From NCBI RefSeq assembly GCF_000253115.1, contig NC_014145.1:2914001-2978000 (forward strand): a stretch of 64,000 nucleotides of DNA, in the 5' to 3' direction. Of the stretch, positions 37,532 to 46,801 are shown one piece after another. The notes under the pieces are model-generated. The model was not told where the DNA came from. It did not search any database and saw only the letters and a program-made list of their open reading frames with translations. The position numbers and the translations under genes were made by a program. Positions within the stretch are counted from its first letter, which is position 1. Each line of letters begins with the position of its first letter. Source of the stretch: Thiomonas arsenitoxydans. Lineage in GTDB: Bacteria > Pseudomonadota > Gammaproteobacteria > Burkholderiales > Burkholderiaceae_C.

Positions 37532-37600
37532 AACTGTCTCCTGAAAATCGTGAATCGAAAAACGGGCTGAAAATGGGCTGAAAATGGACTGGAAACGCGC

Positions 37601-38389
37601 TCAATGGGGGGCGGAGTCGCTTGCGGGGTGCTCCTTGGCCAGACAAGGCAAAAGCAGGGGCAAGCCTTCGGGCGTGGCGTGGTCGCGCAGCAGCGCGTCA
37701 AGACTGCGGCAGGCCAGTTCCAGGCTATTGGGCAACCTGAGCAGCCGGGCATCGTGATGCAGCGCCAGGATGTAGCCGTGAATCTGGAACATGAGCTGTT
37801 GCGGATCGGTGTCGGGCTTGAGATGTCCCATTTCGATCGCCTGAACGATGGCGCGGCGCACCGCGTCGTGCCAGGTCTGGATCATGGCGACCAGCGCATC
37901 GCGCACCGTGCCCGGGCGGTCGTCGAATTCGACCGCGCTGGAGATGTAGATGCAGCCGGTCTCCATTTCCACGCTCACCCGCTGCAGCCAGCGCTGCACC
38001 ATGGCCGCCAGACGCGGCATGCCGCGCGGCTGCTCGATGGCGCGGTAAAACACCTCTTGCTCGAACTGGTCGTGATAGTGGCGGATAACCGCGATCTGCA
38101 ACTCTTCGCGCGAACCGAAATGCGCGAATACCCCTGATTTGCTCATTTCCATGCGGTCGGCAAGCACCCCGATGGACAAACCCTCCAGGCCGATGCGCCC
38201 GGCCATCTGCAGCGCGCAGTCGATGATGGCCTGCCGCGTCTGCCGCCCCTTGGCCGAACCGCTGCTGCCCGGCTCAACTGGCAGACTGGCGCTCACGCTG
38301 CGTTTTGCCGCCGCTTTTGCCGCCGTTTCGGAGCCCGCCGTGCGGTGCAGCGCTCGGCGCGGAGAGATCGGGGAGTGGCTGGCGGTCAT
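37601..38389 (-). CDS. TetR-family regulator of the beta-oxidation operon
   Basis: A 262-residue TetR-type repressor. A Ser/Ala-rich tail of about 50 residues precedes the helix-turn-helix LSIGVLADRMEMSKSGVFAHFGSREEL. The ligand domain contains GCIYISSAVEFDDRPG, seen in the TetR_C group linked to acyl-CoA genes. Its promoter (TTGACA-N17-AATAGT) ends directly at a palindrome, suggesting autoregulation. The ATG at 38389 is preferred; upstream codons overlap the promoter. A fatty acyl-CoA ligand is inferred from the downstream genes. Confidence 0.87.
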   Translation of the reverse strand: MTASHSPISPRRALHRTAGSETAAKAAAKRSVSASLPVEPGSSGSAKGRQTRQAIIDCALQMAGRIGLEGLSIGVLADRMEMSKSGVFAHFGSREELQIAVIRHYHDQFEQEVFYRAIEQPRGMPRLAAMVQRWLQRVSVEMETGCIYISSAVEFDDRPGTVRDALVAMIQTWHDAVRRAIVQAIEMGHLKPDTDPQQLMFQIHGYILALHHDARLLRLPNSLELACRSLDALLRDHATPEGLPLLLPCLAKEHPASDSAPH

Positions 38390-38420
38390 TTTTGTCGTGT
38401 GCGGGAGGGATTGATAAAAA

Positions 38421-38461
38421 ACGAACGGTCGTACTATTTCCGATTCTCGCCACTTTGTCAA
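38421..38461 (-). promoter_or_regulatory. TetR gene promoter with abutting operator palindrome
   Basis: On the minus strand TTGACA (38461-38456) and AATAGT (38438-38433) are spaced by 17 bases. Immediately downstream, ACGACCGTTCGT (38432-38421) is an inverted repeat with ACGA/TCGT arms, placed at the expected start of transcription. Confidence 0.65.
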
Positions 38462-38532
38462 CCGCAAACTGCGATCAGGGGATTTGCCGCCTAAACTCGC
38501 GGACTGACTCCCTGACTTCAAAAACCGTCGCC

Positions 38533-40620
38533 ATGCCCGACTCTTCCAACGCAGTCTCCGCCCAAGACACCCTCGTGCGCGCCGCCTGCCCGCACGACTG
38601 CCCCGACACCTGCGCCCTGCTCGTCACCGTGCGAGATGGCGTGGCCATCAGCGTGCGCGGCGACCCCGACCATCCCACCACGCACGGCGCGCTGTGCGCC
38701 AAGGTCTCGCGCTATACCGAGCGCACCTATCACCCAGACCGCTTGCTGCAGCCGATGAAGCGAGTCGGCCCCAAAGGCAGCGGCCAGTTCGCCCCGGTGA
38801 GCTGGAACGAAGCGCTGGACGACATCGCCGAGCGGCTCAAGGAGATTGCCGCCCGTGACCCGCAGGCCATCCTGCCCTATTCCTACGGCGGCACGCTGGG
38901 TTTCGTACAGAGCGAAAGCATGGCGGCGCGCTTTTTTCACAAGCTCGGCGCCAGCCTGCTCGACCGCACCATTTGCTCCACCGCGGGCGAGGCCGGACTC
39001 AAGGCGGTCATCGGCGGCAAGATGGGGCTGGACGTCGAGCAGTTCGAACACAGCAAGCTCATCCTCATCTGGGGCAGCAACAGCATCACCAGCAATCTGC
39101 ATTTCTGGACTTACGCGCAGCGCGCCAAGCGCAATGGCGCCAAGCTGGTGTGCATCGACCCCTGGCGCAACGACACCGCCGAGAAGTGCCACGACCATGT
39201 GCAACTGCGTCCCGGCACCGACGCCGCGCTGGCCTATGCCCTGATGCACGAACTCATCGCGCACGACTGGCTCGATCACGACTACATCTCGCAGCACACC
39301 GTAGGCTTTGCCGCACTGCGTGAACGCGCGCTGGAGTGGCCGCCCGAGCGTGCGGCCGAGGTCTGCGGCGTTCCCGCCGAGCAAATCCGCCAACTGGCGC
39401 GCGATTACGGCACGCTCACCCCGGCAGCCATCCGTATGAACTACGGCTTGCAGCGCGTGCGCGGCGGCGCCAATGCGGTGCGCACCATCGCCTGCCTGCC
39501 GGCGCTCGTGGGCGCCTGGCGGCACGATGCCGGCGGCCTGCTGATGTCGAGCTCCAATCATTTCGCCGCCAACGGCGCCGCGCTGGAACGTCCCGATCTG
39601 CTGGCCGGACGCGCCCCGCGCACCCTCAATATGGTGACCATCGGCGACGATCTGCTGCGGCCGGGCTCAGCCGAATTCGGCCCGAAAGTCGAAGCCGTGA
39701 TCGTCTACAACAGCAATCCGCTAGCGGTTGCGCCCGAGGGCAACAAGGTGCGCGCCGGGTTCGCCCGCGACGATCTGTTCACCGTGGTGCTGGAGCACTT
39801 CCAGACCGATACCGCCGACTACGCCGACTACCTGCTGCCCGCCACCACCCAGCTCGAACATCTCGACGTGCACAAGGCCTACGGCCATCGCTACTGGATG
39901 GCGAACAACCCGGCCATTGCGCCACTGGGGCAAGCCAAGCCGAATACCGAAATCTTCCGGTTACTGGCCGCGCGCATGGGCTACACCGAACCGTGCTTTG
40001 CCGAAAGCGATGAGCAGATCGCAGCGCAAGCCATCGCCCCCGATCCGCGCAACGGTGGCATCACCTGGGAGCAATTGCGGGCCAGCGGCTGGGCCAAGCT
40101 GCCGGGCGCCGCCGCCCCGTTTGCACACGGCGGCTTTCCCACGCCTTCGGGCAAGTGCGAATTCTGGTCACAACGCGAAGCGGATGCCGGGCGCGACCCC
40201 TTGCCCGAGGTGCTGCTGCCCTACGAGTCTGTCGCCTCTGCACCGGAGCTCGCCACGCGCTACCCGCTGGCGATGATCTCGCCCCCGGCGCGCAACTTCC
40301 TCAACTCCAGCTTTGTCAACGTCGACAGCCTGCGCAATCTCGAAGGCGAACCGCTGCTGCTGCTCCACCCGGATGATGCTGTAGCGCGCGGCATTGCCGA
40401 CGGCCAGATGGTGCGCACCTTCAACGACCGCGGCGCCACCCTCACCCGCGCCCGCCTGAGCTCGCGCACCCGCCCTGGCCAGATCGTCGCTTTAGGCATC
40501 TGGTGGCGCAAGCTCTCTGCCGATGGCAACAACGTCAATGCCCTCACCCACCAGCGCCTGACCGATTTGGGCAATGGGCCGTGCTTCTACGACTGCCTGG
40601 TGGAGGTAGCCGCAGCGTGA
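38533..40620 (+). CDS. Molybdopterin-dependent oxidoreductase with N-terminal [4Fe-4S] domain
   Basis: A 695-residue member of the DMSO reductase/formate dehydrogenase superfamily. The [4Fe-4S] ligands are Cys19, Cys23, Cys27 and Cys55 (CX3CX3CX27C). The metal-proximal region is TICSTAGEAG near residue 150. The C-terminal molybdopterin-dinucleotide domain has PPARNFLNSSF and later HPDDAVARGIADG. There is no Tat signal, so it is probably cytoplasmic. Substrate is unknown; no small subunit or membrane anchor gene is next to it. It is divergent from the TetR gene and coupled to the next gene. Confidence 0.87.
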   Translation: MPDSSNAVSAQDTLVRAACPHDCPDTCALLVTVRDGVAISVRGDPDHPTTHGALCAKVSRYTERTYHPDRLLQPMKRVGPKGSGQFAPVSWNEALDDIAERLKEIAARDPQAILPYSYGGTLGFVQSESMAARFFHKLGASLLDRTICSTAGEAGLKAVIGGKMGLDVEQFEHSKLILIWGSNSITSNLHFWTYAQRAKRNGAKLVCIDPWRNDTAEKCHDHVQLRPGTDAALAYALMHELIAHDWLDHDYISQHTVGFAALRERALEWPPERAAEVCGVPAEQIRQLARDYGTLTPAAIRMNYGLQRVRGGANAVRTIACLPALVGAWRHDAGGLLMSSSNHFAANGAALERPDLLAGRAPRTLNMVTIGDDLLRPGSAEFGPKVEAVIVYNSNPLAVAPEGNKVRAGFARDDLFTVVLEHFQTDTADYADYLLPATTQLEHLDVHKAYGHRYWMANNPAIAPLGQAKPNTEIFRLLAARMGYTEPCFAESDEQIAAQAIAPDPRNGGITWEQLRASGWAKLPGAAAPFAHGGFPTPSGKCEFWSQREADAGRDPLPEVLLPYESVASAPELATRYPLAMISPPARNFLNSSFVNVDSLRNLEGEPLLLLHPDDAVARGIADGQMVRTFNDRGATLTRARLSSRTRPGQIVALGIWWRKLSADGNNVNALTHQRLTDLGNGPCFYDCLVEVAAA

Positions 40621-41108
40621 GCGAGTCAGCGCCGCTGCGCTTTGACGCCGAAAACACCTTCGCGGCATTCGAAGGTCTTTGGTGCTCGGGCCAGCTCAGC
40701 GTCGCCGACATTGCCCGCCTGCCTGCTCTGGGCGTGGCCACGGTCATCAACCTCGCGCTGCCGACGTCTTCCAAGGCCTTGTCCGGCGAAGCCGAGCAGG
40801 TGACGTCCTTGGGAATGAACTATGTGCACATCCCGGTGCTGTGGGACGCGCCGAAACCTGTGCAGTTTGAGCAGTTCGCCGGGGTGATGGCTGCGCTCGG
40901 GCAACAACCTGTCTGGCTGCATTGCGCAAAAAATATGCGGGCCTCGGCCTTCGTCTATCTTTACCGCCTGCTCATTCGTGGCGAAACCGAAGAACAAGCG
41001 TCGTGGCCGATGTTGCAAATCTGGACACCGAACCCGGTCTGGCAGCAGTGGATCAGCGCAGTGCGCGCGTCACACCGCCACAGCTACGGCCGCGGCGCAG
41101 CGCACTGA
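40617..41108 (+). CDS. CX4R phosphatase-like protein (protein tyrosine phosphatase family, DUF442-related)
   Basis: A 163-residue protein with a dual-specificity phosphatase-like fold. The signature loop is WLHCAKNMRAS, with Cys103 and Arg108, a CX4R spacing as in DUF442/Blh-type proteins rather than the CX5R of classical tyrosine phosphatases. GVATVINLALPTSS is the usual strand-loop before it. The GTG start at 40617 overlaps the preceding TGA stop (GTGA), so it is translationally coupled to the molybdopterin enzyme. Substrate is unknown; sulfur transfer or phosphatase activity are both possible. Confidence 0.75.
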   Translation: MSESAPLRFDAENTFAAFEGLWCSGQLSVADIARLPALGVATVINLALPTSSKALSGEAEQVTSLGMNYVHIPVLWDAPKPVQFEQFAGVMAALGQQPVWLHCAKNMRASAFVYLYRLLIRGETEEQASWPMLQIWTPNPVWQQWISAVRASHRHSYGRGAAH

Positions 41109-41136
41109 ATCTCTGCCAAGCGTCGAAACAACGCGC

Positions 41137-43131
41137 TCAAACCCCCGCGCGCTGCATCGATGCCAGGAAGGTCTTGGCATCCTCGAAGCCCACCACGCGG
41201 CCCACTTCCTTGCCGCTCTTGAAAAAGATGATGCCCGGCGGGCCGAACAGTTGGAAACGCTTGAGCAACGCCTTGTCGTCGGCCGTGTTGTTCGTCACGT
41301 CGGCCTGAATCAGCGTAAAGCCCGCCAACTGTTGCGCCACTGCAGGATCGGTGAAGGTGAAGTGCTCCATTTCCTTGCACGACACGCACCAGTCGGCGTA
41401 GAAGTCGAGCATCACGGGCTTGCTGCTGCTGGCGACCACACGGTCGAGATCGGCCACCGTGTGAATGCGCTGAAACTGCACCGCAGGCGCGGCGCTCACA
41501 GCGCCCGCTGCGCCGCCGCCCAGCCCGGCTAGCGGCTGCAGCAGATTACGGTTGCCCGCCGCCAGACCGACGATCAGCGCCGCGCCCGCCACGGCCAACG
41601 CCACACCGAAGCCCTTGAACAGCCGCTTCCAGCCCGAAACCTCGTCGGGAAGCCGGTCAAACACTCGCAGGAAGCTGGCGCTGATGAGCAAAAGCAGCGC
41701 CCACAGCACCATCAGCAGCCAGGTCGGCAGAACCGGGGCGATCATGTACAGCGCGGTGGCGATGAGCAGCACACCGAAGAAGGCCTTGACGCCATCCATC
41801 CATCCGCCCGCCTTGGGCAGCAAAGTGCCCGCGCCCAGCCCGACCAGCAGCAAAGGCACGCTCATGCCCGCCGCCAGCGAGAACAGCGCCACCCCACCGA
41901 TGAGCGCGTTGCCGGTCTGGCTGATGTAGAGCAGGGCACCAGCCAGCGGCGCGGCCACGCAGGGCCCGACGATGAGCGCCGAAATGCCGCCCATGATGAA
42001 AACCCCGGCGAAGTGTCCGCCCTGCATCTTGTCGGAGGTGGACGACAACTTGCTCTGCAGACTGCTGGGCACTTGCAGTTCGTAGAAACCGAACATCGAC
42101 AGCGACAGCACCACGAGCAACAAGGCGAAGACCGACAGCACCCAGGGGTTCTGCAACGAGGCCGCCAGCCCTTGGCCCAGCAGACCGGCCGCCACGCCGA
42201 AGGCCGTGTACACAATGGCCATACCCAGCGAATAAGCCACGGCCAGGGCGAAGCCGCGCCCCCGGGACACTTTGTCACCCTGCCCCACGATGATGCTCGA
42301 CAGAATGGGAATCATCGGCAGCACGCAAGGCGTGAAGGCCAGCAGCAGACCGAACACCAGGAACATGGGAATGATGCTGAGCAGGCTGCCCGACGCCAGC
42401 GCCTGACCAATGCGCGACGAATCGCCACCCTGGGCGACAGCGGCCGCAGCAGCCGGGGCGGCGACGGCCGATGCCGTCGCAGCCGGAGCTGGCGCGGTCG
42501 TGGCAGAGGCCGAGGCCGCCGCCGGTTGTGCTGCGCTGGCGCCAGCCATCAAGCCCTGTACCAAGCCGCTGGCTCCGCTGCCGCTTGTCGCGGGTGCGCT
42601 ACCGCTTTCGTCATCGGGTTCGGAAATGCTCACCGTTCCGTTGCCGCCAAACCCGCCAAGACTGACGGTGGCGAGCTTTTCGATTGGCGGATAGCAAAGC
42701 CCCGCGTCGGCGCAGCCCTGATACGTCACCAACATCTTGAAGGTGGCCGGTGCCTTGAGCACGGGTAGGGGAATCGGCACTAGTCCGCGGTAGTGAAACA
42801 CCTCGTGGCCGAGGTTCTTATCGAAAATTTTGTGTGCCGGGGGAAATTCTGGCTTGCCGAGTTCCACGCCCGGTGTCTGCGACTCGAAATGAAACCGCTC
42901 CTGGTACAGGTAATACCCGTCGTGCGCCTTGAACTGCAGCAGCACCGTCTTGGCATCCTGCACTTTGGCGGTGAACTGGAAGGCTTCGTCCGGCGGCAGG
43001 AAATCCGCCTGCTGAGCGTGCGCCATGGGCTGCAAAACGCCGGCCCAGAGCAGGAAAAAACCCAGCAGAGCCCGACTGAGCCCGGCCCAGAAACGCGGTG
43101 CTCGCGAAGTGGATGGAATGCTGTGGCGCAT
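41137..43131 (-). CDS. dsbD: Thiol:disulfide interchange protein DsbD
   Basis: A 664-residue protein that carries electrons from cytoplasmic thioredoxin to the periplasm. All three parts are present. After a signal peptide, the N-terminal domain has the cysteine pair in GCADAGLCYPP. An Ala/Ser/Thr-rich linker of about 70 residues follows. The membrane domain has eight helices with FTPCVLPMIP and GPCVAAPLAG. The C-terminal thioredoxin-like domain has WCVSCKEME. GGGAG precedes the ATG. It supports cytochrome c maturation and disulfide isomerisation. Confidence 0.95.
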   Translation of the reverse strand: MRHSIPSTSRAPRFWAGLSRALLGFFLLWAGVLQPMAHAQQADFLPPDEAFQFTAKVQDAKTVLLQFKAHDGYYLYQERFHFESQTPGVELGKPEFPPAHKIFDKNLGHEVFHYRGLVPIPLPVLKAPATFKMLVTYQGCADAGLCYPPIEKLATVSLGGFGGNGTVSISEPDDESGSAPATSGSGASGLVQGLMAGASAAQPAAASASATTAPAPAATASAVAAPAAAAAVAQGGDSSRIGQALASGSLLSIIPMFLVFGLLLAFTPCVLPMIPILSSIIVGQGDKVSRGRGFALAVAYSLGMAIVYTAFGVAAGLLGQGLAASLQNPWVLSVFALLLVVLSLSMFGFYELQVPSSLQSKLSSTSDKMQGGHFAGVFIMGGISALIVGPCVAAPLAGALLYISQTGNALIGGVALFSLAAGMSVPLLLVGLGAGTLLPKAGGWMDGVKAFFGVLLIATALYMIAPVLPTWLLMVLWALLLLISASFLRVFDRLPDEVSGWKRLFKGFGVALAVAGAALIVGLAAGNRNLLQPLAGLGGGAAGAVSAAPAVQFQRIHTVADLDRVVASSSKPVMLDFYADWCVSCKEMEHFTFTDPAVAQQLAGFTLIQADVTNNTADDKALLKRFQLFGPPGIIFFKSGKEVGRVVGFEDAKTFLASMQRAGV

Positions 43132-43304
43132 GAACGGTCTCCCTTGTCTTATCGTTTGGTCGCGTGCCGCGTGAAATCCTGACAGCCCGTCAGGCGTCGC
43201 GCAGCGTGTGGAAGTTGAAATATAAGTCCAGTGGCATATTTGAATGCCTTAGGGCTTGCCCTGCTGCACTCGCTGAATTACCCGGCATCGGAGCTGGGGC
43301 GCCC

Positions 43305-44087
43305 TCAGGCCCGAAAGCGTCTCTGCGTCAGCGTGCGCGCCACCCACCAAGCCAGCAGCAAATCAAACACCAGCACGGCCAGATGCAGCCCCCCCTGCGG
43401 GTCGAATTGTCCGAAAAACAGCGGGCGCACCAGTTCGACTGCGGCGTTCAGGGGCAGCACCTGCGCCAGCCACTGCAGCGGCTGCGGCAGCGCGGTCAGC
43501 GGAAAATAAACGCCGGACAGAAACGTCATCGGCGTGAGCACCAGGGTGAAGTAGTAGGTGAAAAAATCATAGCCGCGCGCCTTGGCGTTGACGATGAGAC
43601 CGATGGCGGAAAACACCAGCCCGGTGAGCAGCAGCAAGGGCAGCGCGATGAGCAGCGTCCACTGCCGGCTGATGCCCAGAACCACGATGACCGCAAGAAT
43701 GGCCACGCCGCTGAACACGGACTTGGTCGCCGCCCAGGTGAGTTCGCCCAGCAGCACGTCGTCGAGAGAGGTGGGGGTGACGCGGATGGCGTCCCAGGTT
43801 TTTTGCACATGCATGCGTGAAAACGCGGAATACAGCGCCTCGAAACTCGCGGCCATCATCACGCTCATGCAGATCGCGCCGGAAGCGAGAAACTGGATGT
43901 AGGGCACGCCATGAACCGTGCCGACCAGGGCGCCCACGCCAAACCCAAAGGCCAAAAGGGTGATCAGAGGCTCCGCGATATTGCCGATCAGACTGGGAAT
44001 GGCGAGCTTCTTCCACACCAGAAAGTTGCGCTGCCAAATGGGGAAGAAGCGCCACCTGTGGCGCTCAAGCAGAGTGAGATCAGACAT
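43305..44087 (-). CDS. ABC-2 type transporter permease, NodJ-like
   Basis: A 260-residue membrane protein with six helices, matching the NodJ/ABC-2 permease group. It begins RHRWRFFPIWQRNFLVWKKL and has MTFLSGVYFPLTALP near residue 190, a hallmark of the group. It pairs with the ATPase encoded 30 bases upstream. The substrate is unknown; outside rhizobia these exporters are often linked to cell-envelope or lipid export. Confidence 0.88.
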   Translation of the reverse strand: MSDLTLLERHRWRFFPIWQRNFLVWKKLAIPSLIGNIAEPLITLLAFGFGVGALVGTVHGVPYIQFLASGAICMSVMMAASFEALYSAFSRMHVQKTWDAIRVTPTSLDDVLLGELTWAATKSVFSGVAILAVIVVLGISRQWTLLIALPLLLLTGLVFSAIGLIVNAKARGYDFFTYYFTLVLTPMTFLSGVYFPLTALPQPLQWLAQVLPLNAAVELVRPLFFGQFDPQGGLHLAVLVFDLLLAWWVARTLTQRRFRA

Positions 44088-44117
44088 GGTGCATCGGCAG
44101 ATCGGGCGCGCGCGTCG

Positions 44118-45077
44118 TCAATCGCGCAGTTGCCGCCCGGTAAGTTTGAGGAAAACGTCTTCGAGATTGGCGCGGCGGTGCAAAACCCTCAGGCCGGGCA
44201 GCGCCTCCAGCGCACGCAAGGCCTCGGCGCCATGCGTCATGTAGGCGAACAAACCATCTCCGCTGCGCTCCATGCGTTGCACATGCGGGCGCAGCAATTG
44301 CTCCGCGGCGTCGAGGCCCTCGCCGTCCATCTCGATGACTTCGGCTTCGACCTGGGCGGCGATCAGACCGCGGGGCGTGTCTTCCGCAATGCGGCGGCCG
44401 TGGTCGAGCACCAGAATGCGATGACACAGGCGTTCGGCCTCGTCCATGAAATGCGTCGTGAGCAGCAGCGATTTGCCCTGCGCGGTCAGCACTTTGAGAC
44501 GCTCCCAGATCAGGTGGCGGGCCTGCGGATCGAGGCCGGTGGTCGGCTCGTCCAGAAAGATCAGGTCCGGATCATTGACCAGCGCCCGCGCCAGACTCAG
44601 CCGCCGCCGCATGCCCCCGGACAACTCGCTGATACGCGCCCGCGCTTTTGTTTCGAGCGCGGCGAACGCCAGCAACTGCGGCAGCCGCGGACGCAACTCG
44701 GCGTCGCGCAAGCCGAAGTAACGACCAAAGACCAACAGGTTCTCTTCCACCGTGAAGTCGGGATCGAGGCTGTCGAACTGCGTCACCACCCCCACACGCA
44801 GGCGGGCCTGCCGGGCCGCCTGCGGCACGGGCTGCCCCATCAGCCAAATCTGCCCGCGATCAGGCCGCGCCAGGCCGAGGCAAAGTTGAATGGTGGTGGT
44901 TTTTCCGGCGCCGTTAGGGCCGATGATGCCGTAACACTCGCCGCGCGACAGCCGCAGACTCAGGCCATCGACTACCTGCAGCTGCCCATAGCTTTTATAG
45001 ACCTGATCGAGTTCAAGCAGCACGGAGGGCGCGGGTGTATCGGGCAGGCGGGCAGTGCTTTCTGGCATGGGGGACAT
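44118..45077 (-). CDS. ABC transporter ATP-binding protein, NodI-like
   Basis: A 319-residue ATPase. The Walker A loop is IGPNGAGKTTT (residues 52-62), the signature is LSGGMRRRLS, Walker B is LIFLDEPTTGLD, and the H-loop follows in LLTTHFMDEAERL. The C-terminal extension (about 90 residues) is typical of the NodI/DRR group. It precedes the permease gene in the same direction. In-frame ATGs at 45077 and 45068 are both usable. It lies beyond the terminator of the ribosomal operon. Confidence 0.92.
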   Translation of the reverse strand: MSPMPESTARLPDTPAPSVLLELDQVYKSYGQLQVVDGLSLRLSRGECYGIIGPNGAGKTTTIQLCLGLARPDRGQIWLMGQPVPQAARQARLRVGVVTQFDSLDPDFTVEENLLVFGRYFGLRDAELRPRLPQLLAFAALETKARARISELSGGMRRRLSLARALVNDPDLIFLDEPTTGLDPQARHLIWERLKVLTAQGKSLLLTTHFMDEAERLCHRILVLDHGRRIAEDTPRGLIAAQVEAEVIEMDGEGLDAAEQLLRPHVQRMERSGDGLFAYMTHGAEALRALEALPGLRVLHRRANLEDVFLKLTGRQLRD

Positions 45078-45111
45078 GCTACGGGCTCGCTGTGAAAACT
45101 GCTTCGGCCAT

Positions 45112-45140
45112 GAAAAACGCCAGCAACTGCTGGCGCTTTT
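45112..45140 (-). terminator. Intrinsic terminator at the end of the alpha operon
   Basis: CGCCAGC (45118-45124) pairs with GCTGGCG (45129-45135) around a four-base loop. The minus strand continues with TTTTTCAT. It lies 49 bases after the rplQ stop codon and closes the long ribosomal protein run. Confidence 0.88.
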
Positions 45141-45188
45141 CAGGATGACGGCGAGAGGGCTCGCCGATACTTTTAGGTTCCGCCTGAC

Positions 45189-45584
45189 TTATTCCGACTT
45201 GTCTTCGGCCGGCGCGGCGTCCACGTCGGGCCGGTCAACGAGTTCGATCAGAGCCATCGGCGCGTTGTCACCCACGCGGAAGCCGAACTTCAGGGTGCGC
45301 GTGTAACCGCCCGGACGAGTCTGATAACGGGGACCGAGCACGTTGAACAGCTTGGCCACAGAGTCCCGGTTGCGCAAGCGGTCAAACGCCAGACGGCGAT
45401 TGGCCAGCGAGGGCTTTTTACCCAGGGTGATCAGGGGCTCGACCACGGCGCGCAATTCCTTGGCCTTGGGCAGCGTGGTTTTGATGGCCTCGTGCTCGAT
45501 CAGCGAATTGGCCATGTTGCGAAACATGGCCTTGCGATGGCTGGAGGTGCGATTGAGTTTGCGAAGTCCGTTTCCGTGACGCAT
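45189..45584 (-). CDS. rplQ: 50S ribosomal protein L17
   Basis: A 131-residue protein that lines the peptide exit tunnel region of the large subunit. [20 protein letters not shown] is the invariant L17 N-terminus, and [20 protein letters not shown] is the conserved end. An acidic tail ([10 protein letters not shown]) extends beyond the core, as in other betaproteobacteria. It is the last gene of the alpha operon (rpsM-rpsK-rpsD-rpoA-rplQ), 115 bases after rpoA, and is followed by a terminator. Confidence 0.98.
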   Translation of the reverse strand: MRHGNGLRKLNRTSSHRKAMFRNMANSLIEHEAIKTTLPKAKELRAVVEPLITLGKKPSLANRRLAFDRLRNRDSVAKLFNVLGPRYQTRPGGYTRTLKFGFRVGDNAPMALIELVDRPDVDAAPAEDKSE

Positions 45585-45699
45585 GGTGCTTTCCTTTCCT
45601 TATGAATCAGGCCAGCCGGATCAGGTACTGGCCCTGCACTGCCGGGTGCTCCACCCGGCGAAACTTGTCATCAAAAAGCTTGTAATCAACGAGGTTCGC

Positions 45700-46686
45700 T
45701 CAGCGCTTGTCCAAGCCGCTGGGCGGCCAGTTGTCGAGCTTCATGCCCAGCGTCAGCCCGCGCGCGGCGAGCACTTCCTTGATTTCGTTGAGCGACTTGC
45801 GGCCCAGGTTGGGGGTCTTGAGCAGTTCGGTTTCGCTACGCTGAATCAGGTCGCCGATGTAATAAATGTTCTCGGCCTTGAGGCAATTGGCCGAGCGCAC
45901 CGTCAGTTCGAGCTCATCAACCGGGCGCAGCAGAATCGGATCGTAGGTCTGTCCACCCGCAGCCGCCTCGGCGGCCTCGGTCGTCTCGGCACCTTCCAGG
46001 CTGGCGAACACCGACAACTGCTCAACCAGAATGCGCGCAGACGAACGAATGGCTTCTTCCGCGCTGATGACGCCGTTGGTCTCGATTTCCATGACCAGCT
46101 TGTCCAGATCGGTACGCTGCTCCACGCGGGCGCTTTCCACGGCATAGCTGACGCGGCGCACCGGCGAGAACGAAGCGTCGAGCACGATATGACCAATGCT
46201 CTTGCCGCCTTCTTCGCCGAAATTACGCAGGGTGCCGGGGACGTAGCCACGACCCTTTTCGACCTTGATCTGCATGTCGAGCTTGCCGCCTTGCGACAGA
46301 TGCGCGATCACGTGATCCGGATTGATGATCTCGACGTCGTGAGGCGTCTGAATGTCGGCAGCAGTCACCACGCCTTCGCCTTCCTTGCGCAGCGACAGGG
46401 TGACTTCGTCACGGTTGTGCAGCTTGAGCACCACGCCCTTGAGGTTGAGCAGCACGCCGATCACATCTTCCTGCAGGCCGTCGACCACAGAGTATTCGTG
46501 GAGCACGCCGTTGATGCTGACCTCGGTCGGCGCGTAACCCACCAGCGACGACAGCATGACGCGACGAAGGGCGTTGCCAAGGGTGTGTCCGTAGCCGCGC
46601 TCGAAAGGTTCGAGCACCACTTTGGAACGATTGTGACCGAGAGATTCGACCTGAATCGACTTGGGGCGAAGAAGTGCAGTTTGCAT
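45700..46686 (-). CDS. rpoA: DNA-directed RNA polymerase alpha subunit
   Basis: A 328-residue subunit. The N-terminal dimerisation domain ([20 protein letters not shown]) covers about residues 1-230. A linker with [13 protein letters not shown] follows, then the C-terminal domain with [15 protein letters not shown] and [16 protein letters not shown], which contacts UP elements and activators. AGGAAG precedes the ATG. It lies between rpsD and rplQ, the standard alpha-operon place. Confidence 0.98.
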   Translation of the reverse strand: MQTALLRPKSIQVESLGHNRSKVVLEPFERGYGHTLGNALRRVMLSSLVGYAPTEVSINGVLHEYSVVDGLQEDVIGVLLNLKGVVLKLHNRDEVTLSLRKEGEGVVTAADIQTPHDVEIINPDHVIAHLSQGGKLDMQIKVEKGRGYVPGTLRNFGEEGGKSIGHIVLDASFSPVRRVSYAVESARVEQRTDLDKLVMEIETNGVISAEEAIRSSARILVEQLSVFASLEGAETTEAAEAAAGGQTYDPILLRPVDELELTVRSANCLKAENIYYIGDLIQRSETELLKTPNLGRKSLNEIKEVLAARGLTLGMKLDNWPPSGLDKR

Positions 46687-46801
46687 AAGGCTTCCTGTTC
46701 AATACCCTCCGCACGTTACGCGGATAAGGCTGAGGTGAGCGGCCGCTGCCAGCGTTGGCAAGGCGCGAACACACCCCGTGAGTCCGGGGCGTGGATAAAA
46801 A

